9,901 bases of DNA from Armatimonadota bacterium (lineage in GTDB: Bacteria > Armatimonadota > Hebobacteria > Hebobacterales > WVXJ01): the NCBI GenBank assembly GCA_011773575.1, contig WVXJ01000099.1:1-9901 (forward strand). The letters are read 5' to 3'. Under the pieces are notes generated by a model. It did no database searches. It was not told where the DNA came from and saw only the letters and a list, made by a program, of their open reading frames with translations. This document shows positions 7,257 through 9,901 of the stretch, one piece after another (within the stretch, counting starts at the first letter, position 1; each line of letters begins with the position of its first letter). A program made the translations under genes and the position numbers.

Positions 7257-7984
7257 CCGCTCTGCCCCAGCCTTCCCCGATATTTCCCTCGAATCCAGTC
7301 CCAGCGCAGTTTCAAGATATCACGCACCATTCGCGCGGCATCACTTAAGGCATCTACGCGAGTTCCCTTGGATTGGTGCCAACGCACAGGCACCTCTGCA
7401 ATGCGCCAGCCCATGCGGCGGGCAAGAAAGAGAAGCTCAACATCAAAAGCAAAACCGTCAATGCGGCCGGCTCCGAAGAGAAGCCGCGCCTTCTCCCGGC
7501 TGAAGGCCTTGAAACCACACTGGCTGTCTTTTATGCCCGGCAGTGCCAGAACCTGCACTACCCAGTTGAAAAGTGTGCTCATTACCCTGCGCACGGGGGT
7601 TCTATCTACTTCGCTTTCCGGCAACCGCCGGGAGGCGATGGCAATATCATATCCTTTTGCCAGCGCATCTCGCAACTTCTCCTCCTCTTCGATCGGACAG
7701 GACAAATCCGCATCACTGAACACAACAATATCGCCCTGCGCGGCAAGCATTCCTTTCCTTATGGCGGCACCCTTCCCCGGGCGCATCTCTCTCAGCAACT
7801 TCAGCCGCGGGTTCCCGGAGACTTGCTCTTCAACCATACGGTCAGTACCATCCTGAGAGCCGTTATCCACCACTATCAATTCCCACTCCATGTTCTGGCG
7901 GGCGAGATGGCTGAGCACCTTTTCCAGAGTGGCGGGCAGCCGTTCCGCTTCGTTTTTTGTCGGTATTATTACTGAGATCTGCAA
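7253..7984 (-). CDS. Family-2 glycosyltransferase, polyprenyl/dolichyl-phosphate sugar transferase type
   Basis: This 243-residue GT-A fold enzyme has the start SVIIPTKNEAERLP, VVDNGSQDGT (38-47) and RPGKGAAIRKGM (68-79). Its metal-binding DXD motif is DADLSCP (91-97), and DSQCGFKAF follows later. These features match the branch containing dolichyl-phosphate beta-glucosyltransferase (ALG5) and DPM1-like enzymes, which load a hexose from a nucleotide sugar onto a polyprenyl phosphate. The sugar and lipid here are unknown. I see no C-terminal membrane segments, so it probably acts at the cytoplasmic face. The start is TTG, supported by AGGAAG about six bases upstream and by alignment with the family N-terminus. 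It is the first gene of the minus-strand run and has a promoter-like sequence directly upstream. Confidence 0.87.
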   Translation of the reverse strand: MQISVIIPTKNEAERLPATLEKVLSHLARQNMEWELIVVDNGSQDGTDRMVEEQVSGNPRLKLLREMRPGKGAAIRKGMLAAQGDIVVFSDADLSCPIEEEEKLRDALAKGYDIAIASRRLPESEVDRTPVRRVMSTLFNWVVQVLALPGIKDSQCGFKAFSREKARLLFGAGRIDGFAFDVELLFLARRMGWRIAEVPVRWHQSKGTRVDALSDAARMVRDILKLRWDWIRGKYRGRLGQSG

Positions 7985-8005
7985 GGCTTTCTTCCTGGCC
8001 GATAC

Positions 8006-8034
8006 ATTCTACCTTCTGGCATCTATCTCACCAA
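8006..8034 (-). promoter_or_regulatory. Candidate sigma-70-type promoter of the glycosyltransferase-rfbD run
   Basis: On the minus strand TTGGTG (8034-8029) and TAGAAT (8011-8006) are separated by exactly 17 nt. The -10 matches consensus at five of six positions. The -35 is weaker. Transcription would begin near 8000, giving a leader of about 15-20 nt that contains the AGGAAG ribosome-binding site before the TTG start. Confidence 0.55.
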
Positions 8035-8095
8035 GCCCTGTGAGCAAACGGTTTCGACAGCCAGCCGCGCCCATAGTGTCATGTGAGCATAGCAC

Positions 8096-8117
8096 GATAG
8101 CCGGTTTCAAGGCTATC
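8096..8117. promoter_or_regulatory. 22-bp perfect dyad between divergent genes, possible operator or weak terminator
   Basis: GATAGCC (8096-8102) and GGCTATC (8111-8117) are perfect inverted repeats around 8 nt. The plus-strand sequence right after it is T-rich (TTTCCATTTT). It lies in the divergent region about 112 nt upstream of the glycosyltransferase start and about 130 nt upstream of the secreted-protein start. As an operator it could serve either gene. As a terminator it would only stop plus-strand antisense transcripts. Confidence 0.3.
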
Positions 8118-8247
8118 TTTCCATTTTCGCTTCATAAAACATGAAGGGGGGGGCTGTATAGTTGCCGAAGAAATGGGGTATCTGATAAAGTAATGGTGGT
8201 TGAGCCTCCAGCCATGTAGAGCAGTTCTTCTCAGATGGGAGAGGCAG

Positions 8248-9153
8248 ATGAGAGTATTTCTGGTAAGTATGGCGCTGTTGCTGAGCCTTGCCGGGCTGGC
8301 CGGCGCCGCGCCCGAACTGATGATCTACAATGGTGACACGCTGATCGACCGCGGTGGTATCTCCATGGGCGAATGGGGCAGCGGTCATGTGGTGGAATCC
8401 TATGATGTCCACTATATCGGTCCGAAGGTGTTGAGAGTCCTGTCTCAGGGTTATTACCAGGGCGGTGTGCTCACCCTGGAGAATCCCGCATCGTTTCAGG
8501 CATTTGTCTCCGATCCCAATGCTTATTTTGAATTCCTGGTGAAGCCCGGCGTGGTTCCGCGGCCCAGCTCAGCCACCGCCTCACGCGGCGGAGGGGGGAC
8601 AGCCGCGCAACAGACGACAGGCCGGGTGGCGTTCTTGTTGCGGTCGTTCCGAGTTATTCTTGTGACTGACAAGGGACAGATGATAGTGGACGGATGGCCT
8701 CTCAGGCGCAGTACGCTCATTGGCGGCAACTGGAGGCGACTGTCCATTCCCCTTTCTGCTTTCAAATCGGCTTCGTCTGAGCCCGCAACCCTCTTGACAG
8801 GCTTACGGTTCTTTGCGAATCGGGCGGATATCTTCTATATAGGTCAAATCAGATTCGTGATAGACAATTCTCCCATCCGCGTGAAGGTGACAGCCAAACC
8901 CGACCGAGTGGATTTGGGCGAGAAAGTGACATTGGAGGCAGAAGTCGACGGTGGTAATGCCTACACATCGGTCTCCTGGGATTTCTATGAAGCCGACGGC
9001 ATTCAGGTTGACGCACAAGGCCCCAAAGTGGAATGGATCTACCATATCCCGGGGGAGCATGTTGTGACCTGCACGGTCTCCGATGTCCTTGGCACCAAAG
9101 AAACCGTCACCGCAACAACGAAGGTGACCGCCGTGGCTGGCGGAGGGTCCTGA
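8248..9153 (+). CDS. Secreted protein with jelly-roll-like N-terminal region and C-terminal PKD-like domain
   Basis: The 301-residue product begins with a signal peptide (residues 1 to about 20, MRVFLVSMALLLSLAGLAGA, likely cleaved at AGA/AP). There is no lipobox cysteine, so it is not an Lgt/LspA substrate. Residues 21-208 are beta-rich. The stretch NADIFYIGQIRFV-like at 191-204 resembles the last strand of carbohydrate-binding jelly rolls, and a Ser/Thr/Gly-rich insert lies at 105-124. Residues 209-296 form a PKD/Ig-like domain (AKPDRVDLGEKVTLEAEV, SVSWDFYEADG, PGEHVVTCTVSD). I recognise no catalytic motif; binding or adhesion at the cell surface is an inference. I choose ATG 8248, preceded by GGGAGAGG. 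The upstream in-frame TTG at 8200 would add a non-secretory leader. Confidence 0.8.
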   Translation: MRVFLVSMALLLSLAGLAGAAPELMIYNGDTLIDRGGISMGEWGSGHVVESYDVHYIGPKVLRVLSQGYYQGGVLTLENPASFQAFVSDPNAYFEFLVKPGVVPRPSSATASRGGGGTAAQQTTGRVAFLLRSFRVILVTDKGQMIVDGWPLRRSTLIGGNWRRLSIPLSAFKSASSEPATLLTGLRFFANRADIFYIGQIRFVIDNSPIRVKVTAKPDRVDLGEKVTLEAEVDGGNAYTSVSWDFYEADGIQVDAQGPKVEWIYHIPGEHVVTCTVSDVLGTKETVTATTKVTAVAGGGS

Positions 9154-9221
9154 ACCGGTCTCACCTGATGCCCCTCTCCCGTTTTCTCTCCTGCAAATCA
9201 GCGTGATTGAAGTCCAACACG

Positions 9222-9265
9222 TGTGTGGCTCGCACAACTCCTCACAGCAATGTGCCAAGATCACA
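9222..9265. promoter_or_regulatory. Two TGTG-N7-CACA dyads upstream of the ferritin-like gene
   Basis: Dyads of identical geometry occur at 9222-9236 (TGTGTGGCTCGCACA) and 9251-9265 (TGTGCCAAGATCACA), 29 nt apart. An extra CACA at 9286-9289 lies nearer the putative -10. The half-sites resemble those of CRP/FNR-family regulators, but the usual CRP spacing is N8 between TGTG and CACA, so the regulator is unknown. Their position 46-89 nt upstream of the -10 would suit activator binding. Confidence 0.3.
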
Positions 9266-9307
9266 CAAATCTGGCGTCTGCTTGTCACATCTGACGGCTA
9301 ATACTTC

Positions 9308-9316
9308 TGCTAGAAT
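9308..9316 (+). promoter_or_regulatory. Extended -10 promoter element of the ferritin-like gene
   Basis: TGCTAGAAT is an extended -10 (TG-N-TAGAAT, five of six to TATAAT). I find no good -35 at 17 nt, which fits an activator-dependent or extended -10 promoter. The expected start near 9323 gives a leader of about 70 nt. Confidence 0.45.
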
Positions 9317-9338
9317 ATCTCTCCGAGGTGTAGGGACG

Positions 9339-9368
9339 ATGCTCAATCAAGACAAATCAGTGCGTTGA
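9339..9368 (+). CDS. Possible 9-residue leader peptide upstream of the ferritin-like gene
   Basis: ATG 9339 to TGA 9368 encodes MLNQDKSVR. It is preceded by GAGGTG (9325-9330) with an 8-nt gap, a good ribosome-binding site. It would lie in the 5' leader of the ferritin-like mRNA, ending 25 nt before the main ATG. It is too short to judge by content, so only the ribosome-binding site and position support it. Confidence 0.22.
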   Translation: MLNQDKSVR

Positions 9369-9393
9369 AAACGACTAACAGGAGGTAATCAGC

Positions 9394-9882
9394 ATGGGTA
9401 CCAAGGGAAAAGAGATTGTCGGCGTGGATGTGGGAAATCTCATTGAGATGCTGAATAAGGCGTTGGCCGATGAGTGGCTTGCGTACTATCAATATTGGAT
9501 CGGCGCAAAGGTGATTAGAGGCCCCATACGGGGAGAAGCGGTTACCGAGTTGGAGCAGCACGCGCTCGATGAATTGAGGCATGCGGGAATGCTGGTGGTC
9601 CGGATTATACAGTTGGGGGGCACGCCCATACTCAAGCCGGAGGACTGGTACAAGCTGACCAACTGTGGGTATGACGCCCCGGTAGATCCCGCCGTCAAGC
9701 GCGTATTGGAGCAGAACGTAAAAGGAGAACAATGCGCAATCGGTGTCTATCGGGCAATGATAGACGCGGTCAAGGACAAGGATGATGTCACCTACAACAT
9801 GGCCCTCGAGATTCTGTCAAACGAGGTGGAGCACGAAGAGGACCTTCAGGCCCTGTTGGAAGATATAGCCCTAATAAAGTAG
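9394..9882 (+). CDS. Ferritin-like diiron protein (bacterioferritin / Dps-like type)
   Basis: This 162-residue all-helical protein has a complete set of ferritin-like diiron ligands: Glu27 (DEWLAYYQYW), Glu60-x2-His63 (DELRHAG), Glu112 (KGEQCAIGVY) and Glu144-x2-His147 (NEVEHEED). The double E-x-x-H pattern is that of bacterioferritin-type ferroxidase centres. The short length and the two cysteines (Cys91, Cys114), the second next to a ligand, recall the Dps-like (DPSL) group. That assignment is by memory of the family and not proven. The likely role is oxidation and storage of iron using peroxide or oxygen, protecting the cell. A rubrerythrin-like domain protein is the alternative, but the rubredoxin part is absent. 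The start is supported by a strong AGGAGGT at 9380-9386, eight bases upstream of the start. It probably has its own promoter. Confidence 0.88.
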   Translation: MGTKGKEIVGVDVGNLIEMLNKALADEWLAYYQYWIGAKVIRGPIRGEAVTELEQHALDELRHAGMLVVRIIQLGGTPILKPEDWYKLTNCGYDAPVDPAVKRVLEQNVKGEQCAIGVYRAMIDAVKDKDDVTYNMALEILSNEVEHEEDLQALLEDIALIK

Positions 9883-9901
9883 GGGAAGACAACAGGCAAT
9901 G

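Noticed and set aside
8200..8247. Upstream TTG start for the secreted protein
   Set aside because: It would bury the signal peptide behind 16 extra residues. ATG 8248 has a ribosome-binding site and a standard signal sequence.
9154..9200. Intrinsic terminator after the secreted-protein gene
   Set aside because: The stretch is pyrimidine-rich, but I found no stable hairpin followed by a T-run.

Overview
The window reads as ordinary chromosomal DNA from a moderately GC-rich bacterium that I cannot name. A minus-strand block carries ileS, a TraR/DksA-type zinc-finger protein, lspA and an RluD-type pseudouridine synthase. As I recall, that order resembles Firmicutes and related lineages, but the codon usage, the lgt insertion and the absence of a T-box leader before ileS do not point to a standard Firmicute. 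The organism assignment is inference only. I see no mobile element, CRISPR array, rRNA or tRNA.

Layout from left to right: (1) the 3' end of a plus-strand gene for a YkgJ-type cysteine-cluster protein (1-342). (2) A convergent intergenic region (343-630) with two related hairpins, one just downstream of each converging gene. (3) A long minus-strand run, transcribed right to left: a family-2 glycosyltransferase (7984-7253), an RmlD-type dTDP-4-dehydrorhamnose reductase overlapping it by 4 nt, ileS, a TraR/DksA protein with a basic tail, lspA (1 nt after it), lgt and an RluD-family synthase. (4) A divergent regulatory region (7985-8247). (5) A plus-strand secreted protein with a C-terminal PKD-like domain (8248-9153). 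(6) A regulatory region with TGTG/CACA dyads, an extended -10 and a possible 9-codon leader ORF. (7) A ferritin-like diiron protein (9394-9882).

The minus-strand run combines cell-envelope functions with translation functions. The envelope genes are the two successive lipoprotein-maturation enzymes Lgt and LspA, a polyprenyl-type glycosyltransferase, and the last step of dTDP-rhamnose synthesis. The translation genes are IleS and the rRNA modification enzyme. The two plus-strand genes on the right appear to have their own promoters and encode a secreted protein and an iron-storage or oxidative-defence protein.

The best candidate for something undescribed is the hairpin pair at 366-398 and 569-601. 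Each lies 23-29 nt past a stop codon, in the sense orientation of its own gene. Both have a 12-bp perfect stem, a 9-nt apical segment and a pyrimidine-rich tail. The two stems differ at four positions and all four changes are compensatory. A G-U closing pair in the apical segment works only in the sense RNA of each upstream gene. This looks like a family of RNA 3'-end elements lacking the usual U-tract.
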